Assembly: GCF_024718545.1 (NCBI RefSeq) | Contig: NZ_JAMXDB010000007.1 | Location: forward strand, 1 to 64,000 | Origin: Weissella fangxianensis | Lineage (GTDB): Bacteria; Bacillota; Bacilli; Lactobacillales; Lactobacillaceae | DNA length: 64,000 bases | Direction: 5' to 3' | In this document: positions 9,838 to 19,136 of the stretch, in pieces | How positions within the stretch are numbered: the first letter of the stretch is position 1 | Layout of the letters: each line of letters starts with the position of its first letter | Program-made: the position numbers and the translations under genes | The notes under the pieces: model-generated | What the model saw: the letters and a program-made list of their open reading frames with translations, nothing else | What the model was told of the DNA's origin: nothing | The model's database searches: none

Positions 9838-10256
9838 TATTCACCCTCCACTTGACGAGCTAAGATTTTAGTCTTAACTGGCAACTTGTTAGATGCAAGA
9901 CGCAAGGCTTCACGGGCAACCTCTTCAGGAACACCACCGACTTCAAACATAACCTTGCCGCGCTTTACAGGTGCTACCCAGCCTTCTGGGGTACCTTTTC
10001 CGTTACCCATACGAACACCAACACCCTTTGAAGTGTATGACAAGTGTGGAAAAATCTTAATCCATACTTTACCACCACGCTTCATGTAACGCGTCATAGT
10101 AATACGAGCAGCCTCGATTTGACGGTTTGTAATCCAGTGTGACTCAGTAGCTTGTAAACCGAAATCTCCGAAAGCTACTGTCTTACCACCTTTAGCCTCA
10201 CCACGCATCTTGCCGCGGTGTGGTCGACGGTACTTTACACGCTTTGGAACTAGCAT
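9837..10256 (-). CDS. rplP: 50S ribosomal protein L16
   Basis: 139 residues starting [20 protein letters not shown], with [20 protein letters not shown] and [19 protein letters not shown]. It organises the A-site tRNA elbow region of the large subunit. Only one base separates it from the upstream rpsC stop, and its ribosome-binding site is inside rpsC. Confidence 0.98.
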   Translation of the reverse strand: MLVPKRVKYRRPHRGKMRGEAKGGKTVAFGDFGLQATESHWITNRQIEAARITMTRYMKRGGKVWIKIFPHLSYTSKGVGVRMGNGKGTPEGWVAPVKRGKVMFEVGGVPEEVAREALRLASNKLPVKTKILARQVEGE

Positions 10257-10257
10257 G

Positions 10258-10926
10258 TTACTCGCCTCCTTGCTTCTTTTCTGACTTTATCTCTGGCAAA
10301 ATATCACCACGGTAAATCCAAGTCTTAACTCCGATTTGACCGTAAGTAGTCTCTGCCTCATTCCATGAGTAGTCAATGTCTGCACGCAATGTGTGCAAAG
10401 GCACTGTACCCTCTGTATATTGCTCAACACGAGACATATCTGCACCATTCAAACGTCCAGAAACTTGTGTCTTAATACCCTTGGCACCAGCACGAGTTGC
10501 ACGTTGGATAGCACTACGCATTGCACGACGGAAAGCCACACGGCGAACCAAGTCTGCTGCAATTTGTGAACCTACCAATTGGGCATCCAAATCAGGCTTC
10601 TTGATCTCAATAATGTTGATGTGAACACGTTCACCCTTGGCAACAAGCTTTGCAAGCTCATTACGCAATGCATCAACTTCAGATCCACCTTTACCAATAA
10701 CCATACCTGGCTTAGCAGTGTGGATTGAGATATTTACACGGTTAGCAGTACGTTCAATTTCAACACGTGAAATTGATGCTTCAGCCAACTTAGCTTCGAT
10801 GTACTCACGCAACTTTAAATCTTCGTGCAAAGTTGTTGCGAAGTCTTTCTTATTTGCGTACCATTTGGCATCCCAGTCGCGGATGATACCGACACGCATA
10901 CCAGCTGGGTTAATTTTGTGACCCAT
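10258..10926 (-). CDS. rpsC: 30S ribosomal protein S3
   Basis: 222 residues. It opens with [20 protein letters not shown]. The KH domain (about 40-110) contains [20 protein letters not shown], and the C-terminal domain contains [20 protein letters not shown] and [14 protein letters not shown]3 lines the mRNA entry tunnel and has helicase activity with S4 and S5. Confidence 0.98.
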   Translation of the reverse strand: MGHKINPAGMRVGIIRDWDAKWYANKKDFATTLHEDLKLREYIEAKLAEASISRVEIERTANRVNISIHTAKPGMVIGKGGSEVDALRNELAKLVAKGERVHINIIEIKKPDLDAQLVGSQIAADLVRRVAFRRAMRSAIQRATRAGAKGIKTQVSGRLNGADMSRVEQYTEGTVPLHTLRADIDYSWNEAETTYGQIGVKTWIYRGDILPEIKSEKKQGGE

Positions 10927-10939
10927 GACTCAACCCTCC

Positions 10940-11287
10940 TTACTTTTCTTTTACCACAATAGTAATGTGGCTTGTACGCTTGTTGATTGGTGAAGCTGAT
11001 CCCTTAGCACGTGGACGGAAACGCTTTAGCGTTGGTCCTTCGTTTGCAAAGGCTTCAGCCACTACCAAATCTTCGCGATCTAATGAGAAGTTGTTCTCAG
11101 CGTTTGCTACTGCTGAGTTCAACACTTTGTATACATTTTCTGAGCTGTGGTTTGGCAAGAATTGCAAAATTGCAAATGCCTCAGCCACAGACTTACCACG
11201 AACTTGGTCAAGCACTTGGCGGACCTTACGTGGAGCGACACGAACGAGTTTGGCCGTGGCGCGTGCTGACGTGATTTGTTCAGCCAT
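10940..11287 (-). CDS. rplV: 50S ribosomal protein L22
   Basis: 115 residues with [20 protein letters not shown] and the C-terminal beta-hairpin region [20 protein letters not shown], whose tip lines the exit tunnel where macrolides bind. No resistance-type insertion or deletion is evident in the hairpin. It is slightly longer at the C-terminus by a short acidic/basic tail ending KEK. Confidence 0.98.
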   Translation of the reverse strand: MAEQITSARATAKLVRVAPRKVRQVLDQVRGKSVAEAFAILQFLPNHSSENVYKVLNSAVANAENNFSLDREDLVVAEAFANEGPTLKRFRPRAKGSASPINKRTSHITIVVKEK

Positions 11288-11303
11288 TGTATTGTCCTCC
11301 TAA

Positions 11304-11585
11304 TTACTTACGAATAGTTGCTTTATCGTCTGCTGCGTGTCCGCGGAACGTACGCGTAGGAACGAACTCTCCAAGTTTGTGACCAACCATGTCTTCTTGT
11401 ACCAAAACTGGCATGTGCTTACGACCATCGTAAACTGCAAAAGTTAATCCGATGAAACTTGGGAAAATCGTTGAGCGACGTGACCATGTCTTGATGACAG
11501 TATGCTTATCTGAAGCATTTGCCTCTTCGACCTTCTTTAACAAAGAAGCATCAGCAAATGGCCCCTTCTTTAGGCTACGACCCAT
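11304..11585 (-). CDS. rpsS: 30S ribosomal protein S19
   Basis: 93 residues starting [20 protein letters not shown], with the signature [21 protein letters not shown]19 is in the head of the small subunit with S13. The ATG is preceded by AGGAGG. Confidence 0.98.
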   Translation of the reverse strand: MGRSLKKGPFADASLLKKVEEANASDKHTVIKTWSRRSTIFPSFIGLTFAVYDGRKHMPVLVQEDMVGHKLGEFVPTRTFRGHAADDKATIRK

Positions 11586-11637
11586 TTTGAGGTCCTCCTC
11601 TCGTTTTTTAAAAACTTATAATAGCTGGAATCTATTT

Positions 11638-12471
11638 TTACTTGTTCTTACGGCTACGAACGATAAACTTTGATGAACGAGCCTTTTCGTTACGTGTCTT
11701 CTTACCAGCTGTCTTCTTACCCCATGGTGACAATGGTGATGGCATTCCAACAGGAGCCTTTCCTTCACCACCTCCATGAGGGTGATCGTTAGGATTCATT
11801 ACAGATCCACGAACGTGTGGACGTTGACCCTTCCAACGACGGCGACCAGCCTTACCCCAGCTGATCAATGAGTGTTGTTCGTTTCCAACAACTCCAACTG
11901 TGGCACGGTTTACTGCCAAGATCATACGAACTTCACCTGATTGTAGGCGAACTAGAACGTACTTTCCTTCTTTACCTAGCACTTGAGCTGATGCTCCAGC
12001 TGAACGGACAAGTTGTCCACCATGACCAGGCTTTAATTCGATATTGTGAATTTGAGTTCCATCAGGAATCTTTGATAATGGTAATGAGTTACCTAACTTA
12101 ATATCAGCATCTTCTCCTGATTGAACTGTCATACCAACTTCCAAGCCCTTAGGTGCCAAGATATATGACTTAGTACCATCAGTGTATTGTAGCAAAGCGA
12201 TGTTTGCAGTACGGTTTGGATCATATTCGATCGCAACAACCTTAGCTGGTACATCATCCTTAGTACGCTTGAAGTCGATAATACGGTATTGGCGCTTGTG
12301 TCCACCACCACGATGGCGTACAGTCATGTGACCGTATGAGTTACGAGCACCAGTGTTTGACTTTGATTCCAACAAGCTCTTTTCAGGCGTCGTCTTAGTG
12401 ATTTCAGAAAAATCTGAAGACGTCATATTACGACGACCGTTAGAGGTTGGCTTGTACTTTTTGATAGCCAC
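11638..12471 (-). CDS. rplB: 50S ribosomal protein L2
   Basis: 277 residues, [20 protein letters not shown] onward. It includes the [19 protein letters not shown]-type loop and the C-terminal [20 protein letters not shown], where the conserved histidine lies close to the peptidyl transferase centre. Length and order (rplW-rplB-rpsS) are standard. Confidence 0.98.
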   Translation of the reverse strand: MAIKKYKPTSNGRRNMTSSDFSEITKTTPEKSLLESKSNTGARNSYGHMTVRHRGGGHKRQYRIIDFKRTKDDVPAKVVAIEYDPNRTANIALLQYTDGTKSYILAPKGLEVGMTVQSGEDADIKLGNSLPLSKIPDGTQIHNIELKPGHGGQLVRSAGASAQVLGKEGKYVLVRLQSGEVRMILAVNRATVGVVGNEQHSLISWGKAGRRRWKGQRPHVRGSVMNPNDHPHGGGEGKAPVGMPSPLSPWGKKTAGKKTRNEKARSSKFIVRSRKNK

Positions 12472-12487
12472 GCTAATTTCCTCCTAA

Positions 12488-12775
12488 TTAGTTTTCGTTG
12501 AACAATTGAATGTCCTTTGAAGCTTCAGACAACGTAACAGTTGCCTTCTTACGCTTCTTAGTGTAACCAGCAAAGCGTCCTTGACGCTTCAACTTACCAC
12601 GTACGTTAGCCGTGTTGATCTTTTCAACTTTAACATCGAAAATTTCTTCAACAGCACGCTTAACTTGTGGCTTAGTGGCGCGAACATCAACTTCAAACGT
12701 GTAACGCTTTTCATCCAAAACGCTCATCGTTTGTTCAGTGATGACCGGGCGCAAAATGATATCGCGTGCGTCCAT
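12488..12775 (-). CDS. rplW: 50S ribosomal protein L23
   Basis: 95 residues with [20 protein letters not shown] and [20 protein letters not shown]. It forms the docking site for trigger factor and SRP at the exit tunnel. Its ATG overlaps the rplD stop by one base. Confidence 0.97.
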   Translation of the reverse strand: MDARDIILRPVITEQTMSVLDEKRYTFEVDVRATKPQVKRAVEEIFDVKVEKINTANVRGKLKRQGRFAGYTKKRKKATVTLSEASKDIQLFNEN

Positions 12776-13398
12776 TATGCCAAAACCTCCTCAACTTGTG
12801 CCAAAGCTGATTGAACTACAACCAACTTATCGTTGTTGATTACGTCAAGCACGTTAACACCCTTAGCAGTCATAACAGTCACGTTTTCTAAGTTACGTGC
12901 TGCTAGTGCTGCATTAGCATTATCATCGTCCAAGACAACCAACGTCTTTTCATTTACGTTTAAGTTGTTCAAAACTGCCTTAAATTCCTTAGTCTTTGGT
13001 GCGTCGAATGACAATGCATCAACAACAACCAATGAAGAATCCAAAACCTTTTGTGACAACACTGACTTCAATGCCAAACGGTAAGCCTTCTTAGGCATCT
13101 TGTAGGCATATGAACGTGGTGTAGGTCCGAAGACAATTCCACCGCCACGCCATTGTGGTGAACGGATTGAACCTTGACGGGCACGACCTGTACCCTTTTG
13201 ACGCCAAGGCTTCTTTCCACCACCAGAAACCGCTGAACGGTTCTTTACAGCATGTGTACCTTGACGCATTGAAGCGCGTTGCATCAATACGGCATCCGTA
13301 ATGACATTGTTGTTTGGCTCTACACCAAATACTGAATCGTTTAATTCAATATCACCGGCATTTGAACCATCTTGCTTAAACAAAGCAACCTTAGTCAT
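12775..13398 (-). CDS. rplD: 50S ribosomal protein L4
   Basis: 207 residues. The extended loop [20 protein letters not shown] and [20 protein letters not shown] reach the exit tunnel. L4 is also the known feedback regulator of S10 operons through the leader mRNA, and an S10-type leader is present here at about 14480-14600. The rest is an alpha/beta Rossmann-like globular domain. Confidence 0.98.
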   Translation of the reverse strand: MTKVALFKQDGSNAGDIELNDSVFGVEPNNNVITDAVLMQRASMRQGTHAVKNRSAVSGGGKKPWRQKGTGRARQGSIRSPQWRGGGIVFGPTPRSYAYKMPKKAYRLALKSVLSQKVLDSSLVVVDALSFDAPKTKEFKAVLNNLNVNEKTLVVLDDDNANAALAARNLENVTVMTAKGVNVLDVINNDKLVVVQSALAQVEEVLA

Positions 13399-13422
13399 GT
13401 TAATTTCCTCCCTTCGTCCTTA

Positions 13423-14049
13423 TTACTTAGCTTTTTTTGAGTACTTAACAGTAACAAGTGACTTGTTGGCACCAGGAACATTACCCTTAACCAAGATCAC
13501 GTTGTTTTCTACATCAACGCGAACAACTTGCAAGTTTTGTACAGTACGCTTACGGTTACCCATGCGTCCAGGCAACTTCTTACCCTTGAAGACGCGATTA
13601 ATAATGGCACCCAATGAACCAGGACGACGGTGGTAACGAGAACCGTGAGCCATAGGTCCACGAGCTTGGCCATCCTTCTTGATGTTACCTTGGTAACCAT
13701 GACCCTTCGTAATTCCAGTTACGTCAACAGCTTCACCAGCGGCGAAGATATCAACCTTAACTTCATCCCCAACATTGAATTCTCCCTCAGCATCGCGGAT
13801 TTCACGAATGTAGCGCTTAGGGGTCGTGTTTGCTTTGGCAACGTGACCTTGCTCAGGTTTGTTGCTCAAAACTTGGCGCTTATCTTGGTAACCCAATTGA
13901 AGTGCGTTGTAACCATCATTTTCCAAAGTCTTAACTTGAAGAACAACGTTTGGCGTAGCTTCAACAACTGTTACAGGGATAAGTTCACCAGCCTCAGTGA
14001 ATACCTGAGTCATGCCGACTTTGCGGCCTAAGATACCCTTAGTAGTCAT
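13423..14049 (-). CDS. rplC: 50S ribosomal protein L3
   Basis: 208 residues starting [20 protein letters not shown]. The central extension [20 protein letters not shown] followed by [11 protein letters not shown] approaches the peptidyl transferase centre and is typical of L3. The ATG has AAAGGAGA upstream. It is the second gene of the S10 operon. Confidence 0.98.
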   Translation of the reverse strand: MTTKGILGRKVGMTQVFTEAGELIPVTVVEATPNVVLQVKTLENDGYNALQLGYQDKRQVLSNKPEQGHVAKANTTPKRYIREIRDAEGEFNVGDEVKVDIFAAGEAVDVTGITKGHGYQGNIKKDGQARGPMAHGSRYHRRPGSLGAIINRVFKGKKLPGRMGNRKRTVQNLQVVRVDVENNVILVKGNVPGANKSLVTVKYSKKAK

Positions 14050-14141
14050 GACTATCTCCTTTTCAATAGTAAATCTAATATTTTTGGTTAGTTAAATGCA
14101 TAACCAGGCAAATTGATTATCTATAATCTAAGCTATAAGAA

Positions 14142-14450
14142 TTACAACTTAATTTCGATATCAACACCACTTGGCAATTCCAACTTTGACAATGCATCGA
14201 CTGTCTTAGCAGTTGGATTCATGATGTCGATCAAACGCTTGTGTGTACGCAATTCGAATTGCTCACGTGCATCCTTGTGCTTGTGAGGTGAACTCAAAAC
14301 TGTGTAGACCGTGCGTTCCGTTGGCAATGGAATAGGACCTGAAATTTCAGCACCTGTACGCTTTGCCGTTTCAACGATCTTTTCAGCTGATGAATCCAAG
14401 ATCTTGTGCTCGTAAGCCTTTAAACGGATACGAATTTTCTTATTTGCCAT
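14142..14450 (-). CDS. rpsJ: 30S ribosomal protein S10
   Basis: 102 residues from [20 protein letters not shown]. This start is favoured over the open frame extending to 14570 because GAAGGGAG lies about nine bases upstream, because S10 is normally 102 residues, and because the upstream region is a structured leader. The signature [20 protein letters not shown] is present. It is the first gene of the ribosomal supercluster and also a known partner of NusB in antitermination. Confidence 0.98.
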   Translation of the reverse strand: MANKKIRIRLKAYEHKILDSSAEKIVETAKRTGAEISGPIPLPTERTVYTVLSSPHKHKDAREQFELRTHKRLIDIMNPTAKTVDALSKLELPSGVDIEIKL

Positions 14451-14479
14451 GATATAAATTCTCCCTTCGTCCATATTGG

Positions 14480-14600
14480 AATATGAAACTAACTCCGTGG
14501 AAACTACCGACACGCCCCACAAGGCTCCATGGCAATGGGCCTCGTGGCAATGCTGCCGGGTGTGTCGCAACCTCCCACATCATTGCTCGTCAATGGCACA
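14480..14600 (-). promoter_or_regulatory. S10-operon leader RNA (L4-responsive type)
   Basis: On the minus strand the sequence GACACACCC (about 14558-14566) pairs with GGGCGTGTC (about 14509-14517). The enclosed region contains AGCATTGCCACGAGGC and CATGGAGCC. This matches the conserved core of the S10 leader of Bacillus and other Firmicutes, through which L4 represses the operon. A small hairpin CATATT/AATATG (14472-14485) lies just before the rpsJ ribosome-binding site. I see no other gene in 14451-14870. Confidence 0.75.
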
Positions 14601-14649
14601 CTAATATGCGAGACACATTTACGTTGTCCCTCATTTCGCGTACTTGATT

Positions 14650-14678
14650 ATGATACAGCAGTCATGCTTGATACGCAA
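14650..14678 (-). promoter_or_regulatory. Promoter of the S10-spc-alpha supercluster
   Basis: Minus strand: -35 TTGCGT (14673-14678), 17-base spacer, -10 TATCAT (14650-14655). Transcription would begin near 14643, giving a leader of about 190 bases before rpsJ, which contains the S10-type structure. Confidence 0.5.
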
Positions 14679-14815
14679 GCATTTTGTTTATTTTTTTCAA
14701 ACAATTTTTTATCTGTTTTTCGCATCACAACGATAATTATCATACACAATTTAAAAACCAAATACCAATATAAACTCTCAAGATTGTTAATTATTTTTTA
14801 CAGATTGAAATTCGT

Positions 14816-14844
14816 CTGTCGATTCGCTTTTTTTCATATATAAT
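14816..14844 (+). promoter_or_regulatory. Promoter of the polyprenyl synthase gene
   Basis: A consensus -10 TATAAT at 14839-14844 with a weak -35 CTGTCG (14816-14821) at 17-base spacing. It lies about 70 bases before the chosen start of the plus-strand gene. It is back to back with the S10 promoter. Confidence 0.4.
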
Positions 14845-14915
14845 AGATGATAGTTTAAAAGACGTTATGCCAATTGATGTTACACAATATAGTAGATTTA
14901 AGGAATTCCAAATTA

Positions 14916-15905
14916 ATGAAACAATCACTTACGCAAATCCACAAAATGTGGGAAAGATTTCCATCAGTTCAAAAAGAACTCCAGGATGTGTTATTTATTA
15001 TCCAAGACTCATTAAAGGCAAATGATAAAGAAGTTGAGAAAGCATTATTGGATATGTTCCGTGCTGGCGGCAAAATGTTGCGACCAGCGTTCGTAATTAT
15101 TATTGGGCAGTTCTACCCCGGTGATGCTTCAAAACTAAAACATATTGCTGCCTCAATTGAGATGCTTCACACGGCAACTCTTGTGCACGATGATATTATT
15201 GATGATTCACCAGAACGTCGCCATGCACCAAGTATACAAGCAAGATTTGGCAAAGACATCGCAGCATATGCTGGTGACTACCTATTTGCTGCGACCTTCA
15301 AAACACTAGCCTTTCACACTGACAACATGACAGTTGTTCGTCAATCAACGAAATTACTAGAAGACATTTTAACTGGCGAACTTACCCAGCGTACTAATCA
15401 TTATGATCGTCATATGACATTATCCGATTATAAAGAACAAATCGCTGGTAAGACAGCTGCTTTATTTGTACTTTCTGCGCAATTAGGTGCGACAAATGGT
15501 GACGCTCCAGAAGCGTTTGTTAACTTAGTGACTGACTTTGCCTACAATGTTGGCATGGCTTTTCAAATCTTAGATGACATTTTAGATTACCAATCAACCA
15601 AAACCGACTTGGGCAAACCGACCCTACAAGATGTTCGCGAAGGAGTCTATTCTGCCCCATTGATCATTGCTATGCAAAATAAGCCTGAAATTCAAAAGCT
15701 TTTGGCAAAGAAGGAAAGCATCACCAATGAAGAGGCCATCCAATTACGTGATATGGTCATTGCTTCTGGTGCGGTTGATGAAGCAAGCGACCTAGCCAGC
15801 GAATATACTGAAAAAGCATTAGATTACTTATCGCAATTACCCGAGGGCGAATCAAAGGATACGTTAGTGGCTATTAGCGAAGCGCTATTAGAACGTGCAA
15901 ATTAA
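14916..15905 (+). CDS. Trans-polyprenyl diphosphate synthase
   Basis: 329 residues from the ATG at 14916, chosen because AAGGAA lies about 11 bases upstream; a TTG/ATG pair at 14874 lacks a site. The enzyme condenses isopentenyl diphosphate with allylic diphosphates to make a long prenyl chain for menaquinone or undecaprenyl-type lipids. Seen: GGKMLRPAF (allylic substrate binding), first Asp-rich motif DDIIDDSPERR, second Asp-rich motif DDILDY, and the GKT/QxxxD surroundings. It resembles the catalytic subunit HepT (component II) of heptaprenyl synthases; no HepS partner is in the window. Chain length cannot be told from sequence alone. Confidence 0.88.
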   Translation: MKQSLTQIHKMWERFPSVQKELQDVLFIIQDSLKANDKEVEKALLDMFRAGGKMLRPAFVIIIGQFYPGDASKLKHIAASIEMLHTATLVHDDIIDDSPERRHAPSIQARFGKDIAAYAGDYLFAATFKTLAFHTDNMTVVRQSTKLLEDILTGELTQRTNHYDRHMTLSDYKEQIAGKTAALFVLSAQLGATNGDAPEAFVNLVTDFAYNVGMAFQILDDILDYQSTKTDLGKPTLQDVREGVYSAPLIIAMQNKPEIQKLLAKKESITNEEAIQLRDMVIASGAVDEASDLASEYTEKALDYLSQLPEGESKDTLVAISEALLERAN

Positions 15906-15943
15906 ATGCACTTATATGGTAGAAAAAAGTAATTATTTAAACA

Positions 15944-15982
15944 AAAACGACATTCAGTCACGTGACTGAACGTCGTTTTTTT
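15944..15982. terminator. Bidirectional terminator between convergent genes
   Basis: CGACATTCAGTCA and TGACTGAACGTCG form a hairpin with a two-base loop at 15948-15975, flanked by A-run on one side and seven T on the other. It separates the plus-strand polyprenyl synthase from minus-strand tsaD. Confidence 0.85.
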
Positions 15983-15987
15983 ATTGT

Positions 15988-17013
15988 TTATTCATCTTCA
16001 TATTCAAACTCAAGCGCAGGATTAGCATTTAACGTCCAATCGCCACGTTTACCATGACGGTAAGCAATATCGACAGCTGCACCAATCATCGCTGCATTAT
16101 CACCCGCTAATTTAATAGGTACCGGAATAAACGCAATCTGTGGTCGTTGCGTCATCATGTCGGTCAACGCATCTCGTAAACCACGGTTAGCGGCTACCCC
16201 ACCAGCAACAATAAATGACTTCACCTGATAATGGTCTAATGCCTGCGATGTTTTACTTACTAGCACCTCGACCACTGCTTCCTGGAAAGAAGCTGCTAAA
16301 TCATCATGATTGACAGTTTCGCCACGCTGGTCAGCATTATGCATCAAATTAATGACCGCACTTTTCAACCCTGAGAAAGAAAAGTCGTAAGCACCATCGT
16401 CAATCAAGGCACGTGGTAACTTATAGTTAGGTTCACCCCGATGAGCCATGTTATCCAAAGTCTTACCAGCTGGGTATTTTAATCCCATTGTCCGGCCAAC
16501 TTTGTCATAGCTTTCACCAGCGGCATCATCACGCGTATCGCCAATGACGACGTAATCGTACTCTTCGCGCATCAAAACCAACTCTGTATGCCCACCGGAT
16601 ACCATCAACGCAAGTGCAGGATATTGAATAGGTGCCACGAAATTAGCTGCACTAATATGACCAGCCAGGTGTAACACGGGCACTAGCGGTAATTGATGTG
16701 CCCAAGCAATTGTTTTTGCGGCTGTGACCCCAATCAACAAAGCACCAACTAATCCAGGCCCCTGCGTTACACCAATAGCAGTTAAGTCACTGTAGGTTAA
16801 CTGAGCATCTTCAAGTGCTGCATCAGCCAAAATAGTCACCTGTTCGATATGATGACGACTCGCAACTTCAGGGACAATCCCACCAAACCTTTGATGACTC
16901 TTGATTTGTGTTGCTGTCTCTAAACTAACGATTTCATCACCATTTTTTATTATTGCCACACTCGTTTCATCAGCACTTGACTCAAATGCCATGATATAAC
17001 GTGTTTCTGTCAT
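15988..17013 (-). CDS. tsaD: tRNA N6-adenosine threonylcarbamoyltransferase TsaD
   Basis: 341 residues of the ASKHA/Kae1 fold. It transfers the threonylcarbamoyl group from TC-AMP to A37 of ANN-decoding tRNAs, working with TsaB and TsaE. Seen: N-terminal [13 protein letters not shown], the metal-binding HLAGH (about residues 113-117), [10 protein letters not shown], and C-terminal [10 protein letters not shown] and [10 protein letters not shown]. It starts three bases after the upstream acetyltransferase gene, so it belongs to the tsaB operon. The TC-AMP-forming enzyme is at 63443-64000. Confidence 0.97.
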   Translation of the reverse strand: MTETRYIMAFESSADETSVAIIKNGDEIVSLETATQIKSHQRFGGIVPEVASRHHIEQVTILADAALEDAQLTYSDLTAIGVTQGPGLVGALLIGVTAAKTIAWAHQLPLVPVLHLAGHISAANFVAPIQYPALALMVSGGHTELVLMREEYDYVVIGDTRDDAAGESYDKVGRTMGLKYPAGKTLDNMAHRGEPNYKLPRALIDDGAYDFSFSGLKSAVINLMHNADQRGETVNHDDLAASFQEAVVEVLVSKTSQALDHYQVKSFIVAGGVAANRGLRDALTDMMTQRPQIAFIPVPIKLAGDNAAMIGAAVDIAYRHGKRGDWTLNANPALEFEYEDE

Positions 17014-17016
17014 GCT

Positions 17017-17469
17017 CTACTCCTTTACCTGTATCGGTAGCTCTAACATCATCAGATTAGCATCCTCCACAGGGTGATTATAATATGCTTTTCGTTGACG
17101 ATAAGTCTTAAAACCTAAACGCTGATACAACTGCTGCGCTGCTTGATTACTTGCCCGAACCTCTAACAGTATCTTCGTACCATCAAAAAATTCATCAAAC
17201 CAAGTACGCAATAAAATTTCTCCCAGATGTTTGCCTTGTTGCTCTTTTAAGATGGCAACATTGCTAATATCCAAAACATCATCTAAATAAATGCCCCCGG
17301 CAAAGCCAATCAACTGATCATGCGCAATCATCCCCACATAATGTGAATACTCGTTCTCTAGGTCTTGCTGAAAGGTTTTTAATTGCCATGGTGAACCAGC
17401 TGGGTATGCTGCTTCAGCGAGCTGGTATAACTGCTCGGCGGTCATGTCATGTTTATATAAGAAGTTCAT
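17017..17469 (-). CDS. GNAT acetyltransferase, RimI-like (second copy)
   Basis: 150 residues, one GNAT domain. The acetyl-CoA loop is QQGKHLGEIL (about 96-105), followed by LEVRASNQAAQQLYQRLGFK and the tyrosine/arginine RKAYYNHPVEDA segment characteristic of RimI. It overlaps the upstream rimI gene by 17 bases and abuts tsaD. RimI acetylates the N-terminal alanine of S18 in E. coli. With two RimI-like proteins side by side, the division of labour is unknown; this one has the more typical length. Confidence 0.88.
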   Translation of the reverse strand: MNFLYKHDMTAEQLYQLAEAAYPAGSPWQLKTFQQDLENEYSHYVGMIAHDQLIGFAGGIYLDDVLDISNVAILKEQQGKHLGEILLRTWFDEFFDGTKILLEVRASNQAAQQLYQRLGFKTYRQRKAYYNHPVEDANLMMLELPIQVKE

Positions 17470-18037
17470 TATCGATTTGATTTCCTAGTATTTGTGCCAT
17501 ATCAAATGCATCCCCACCATCTTCGCCATAGTAATGCGCTTTTCGCCGGACAATTTGGAATCCTAACCGTTCATACAGCTGCTGTGCCCGCTTGTTAGAT
17601 ACACGCACTTCTAAAGAAATACGGTGAAAATTAATTTGTTGTGCGATTGTCATCATGTACATCACCAGAAAGGTACCGACACCGCGGCTTTGCCAATGTG
17701 GCGCAACCATAATATTGGTAATGTGGACCTCATGGATGCCTGGGCGAAAAGCCGCCCCAATCAACGCCACCATTGAACCTGTTTCAGGCTGACGTACAAT
17801 CACATATAACCGATCACGTGTTCGCCGTAATTCTTCAGTAAATGCCGACATTGGCCATAAAACTGTATCATTATAGGCAGCTTTCTCAAGCGCCATAATA
17901 TCTTCTAAATCTGAATGCTTGGCTGGCATTAAATCAAATTCAAAATCTTTAATAACAATTTTTTGTCGAAATTCCCGCATCTCCTCTGATACAGGTTTAT
18001 CCCACCAATGAACTAATTGATTAAACTTTTTCCACAT
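17453..18037 (-). CDS. rimI: GNAT acetyltransferase, RimI-like with N-terminal extension
   Basis: 194 residues from MWKKFNQLVHWWDKP. This start lies inside the 3' end of tsaB (17-base overlap) and has AAGGTGG eight bases upstream. The first 45 residues are an extension rich in Trp and charged residues. The GNAT domain follows, with acetyl-CoA loop QSRGVGTFLV and LEVRVSNKRAQQLYERLGFQ then RRKAHYYGEDGGDAFDM. It probably modifies a ribosomal or other protein N-terminus. The symbol is by synteny with tsaB and tsaD. Confidence 0.85.
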   Translation of the reverse strand: MWKKFNQLVHWWDKPVSEEMREFRQKIVIKDFEFDLMPAKHSDLEDIMALEKAAYNDTVLWPMSAFTEELRRTRDRLYVIVRQPETGSMVALIGAAFRPGIHEVHITNIMVAPHWQSRGVGTFLVMYMMTIAQQINFHRISLEVRVSNKRAQQLYERLGFQIVRRKAHYYGEDGGDAFDMAQILGNQIDNELLI

Positions 18038-18746
18038 AGGCGTGCCCACCTTGATCCTCTGGATGTGCCTTCGCCCAATCGGCCTCTGCTTGTGATAGGC
18101 GATGATAATTTGGCACAAATTGATGAATATCATTCATGTCGGTTAACTTCGTACTGTCCTGTGCTAAGCTCACCATGTTAGCTGCATGTGGCAAGTTATC
18201 TTGCGCAAACGTTGCTGCTGGGAATAATTCACGTAATTGGTCTTCAAAACGTTGCCACTCACCAACAAAAATAAGTGGTTGTTGCATCGTTTCTAATGCG
18301 GTATGCAGTTTATCAATATTCATATGTTTATCAGGCTGACGTACAACTAGACGGCCTAACTCCCATTGATACTGCGCAGCATAGATGTTTTGATTGCGAG
18401 CATCCATAATAGGTACAATGATGGCATTCGTATCTGTCACGTTAGCTGCTAATAATGCCAAGCTTGAAATACCTGTTAATGAGATATTTAGTGTGAAGGC
18501 AAGTGTCTTAGCTGTTGTCACTGCAATACGTAACCCAGTATATGAACCTGGGCCTTGACTAACAATGACATTGTCTAAATCCTGTGGTGTCCAATTGGCT
18601 TGCTTTACCAACTCATCAATAAAAGGTAATAGTTGGGTTGAGTGGTTACGGCGTACATTAGTTTCACGTTGATCAATTAATTTATCATCCTCAAATAATG
18701 CAACGCTCAAAGGTTGATTGCTTGTATCAAAAGCAATGGTTTTCAT
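18021..18746 (-). CDS. tsaB: tRNA threonylcarbamoyladenosine biosynthesis protein TsaB
   Basis: 241 residues. Inactive ASKHA-fold partner that scaffolds TsaD. Seen: MKTIAFDTSNQPLSVALFED, QGPGSYTGLRIAVTTAKTLA and GISSLALLAANV, all conserved in TsaB. It heads a four-gene operon with two RimI-like acetyltransferases and TsaD. A possible promoter (TTGATT, 16 bases, TAAAAT) lies at about 18795-18822 on the minus strand. Confidence 0.95.
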   Translation of the reverse strand: MKTIAFDTSNQPLSVALFEDDKLIDQRETNVRRNHSTQLLPFIDELVKQANWTPQDLDNVIVSQGPGSYTGLRIAVTTAKTLAFTLNISLTGISSLALLAANVTDTNAIIVPIMDARNQNIYAAQYQWELGRLVVRQPDKHMNIDKLHTALETMQQPLIFVGEWQRFEDQLRELFPAATFAQDNLPHAANMVSLAQDSTKLTDMNDIHQFVPNYHRLSQAEADWAKAHPEDQGGHAYVEKV

Positions 18747-18825
18747 ATCAACTAGCTCCTCTACTTGTGAAATACTAATACCTATTTTACCGCAATTTTA
18801 ACAGAACAACACTGCTAATCAAGCA

Positions 18826-18957
18826 AGAGTGTGAACAAAAATGGGTTGAAGCCGGTGTGTAACGTTGTTTACGTCATTTTTGGCCATAGCGAAGCGTCGG
18901 CCGGGAATGGCGTAAATTGCGTTACATTGAGGCTTCAGTTTTTGTGAGCACGTTTAA
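18826..18957 (+). repeat. Structured intergenic element, copy 1 (subfamily A)
   Basis: A unit of 132 bases running from AGAGTGTGAACAAA to GAGCACGTTTAA. It folds into one long hairpin. The outer GTG/CAC and ACAAA/TTTGT stem encloses TTGAAGCC/GGCTTCAG. The inner arms, TGTAACG...GGCC and GGCC...CGTTACA, are 28 bases each with 21 Watson-Crick and about 4 U-G pairs on the plus strand. The loop contains AGCGAAGC. Related copies are at 18957, 31561 and 37463. Confidence 0.85.
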
Positions 18958-19087
18958 GAGTGTGAACAAATGCGGGTTGAATTCGGGTGTAAGGCTGTTT
19001 AGGATAATTTTGTTCGTAGCAACGCGAAGACCAGGATTATTCTAAATTGACTTACATTGAGAATTCAGCTTTTGTGAGCACGTTTAA
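18957..19087 (+). repeat. Structured intergenic element, copy 2 (subfamily B)
   Basis: It directly follows copy 1 in the same orientation, with the same ends and length. The stem sequences differ, but pairing is kept: TTGAATTC with GAATTCAG, and TGTAAG...TTTAGGATAATTTTG with CAGGATTATTCTAAA...CTTACA (about 19 Watson-Crick and 4 G-U pairs of 25). The loop holds GTAGCAACGCGAAGAC. It is nearly identical to the copy at 31561. Confidence 0.85.
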
Positions 19088-19089
19088 GA

Positions 19090-19127
19090 AGAGTGTGACA
19101 AAAGGCGTTTTGAAACCGGCCGTGAGC
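19090..19127 (+). repeat. Structured intergenic element, truncated copy 3
   Basis: The first 35-40 bases of the unit (AGAGTGTGACAAAAGGCG, then TTTTGAAACCGG) recur immediately after copy 2 and then lose similarity. It looks like a third tandem copy that was truncated. Confidence 0.6.
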
Positions 19128-19136
19128 CAATCTATA

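Noticed and set aside
14451-14570. N-terminal extension of rpsJ by 40 residues
   Set aside because: The region is the S10 leader RNA; S10 is 102 residues in other bacteria, and the ribosome-binding site is next to the ATG at 14450.
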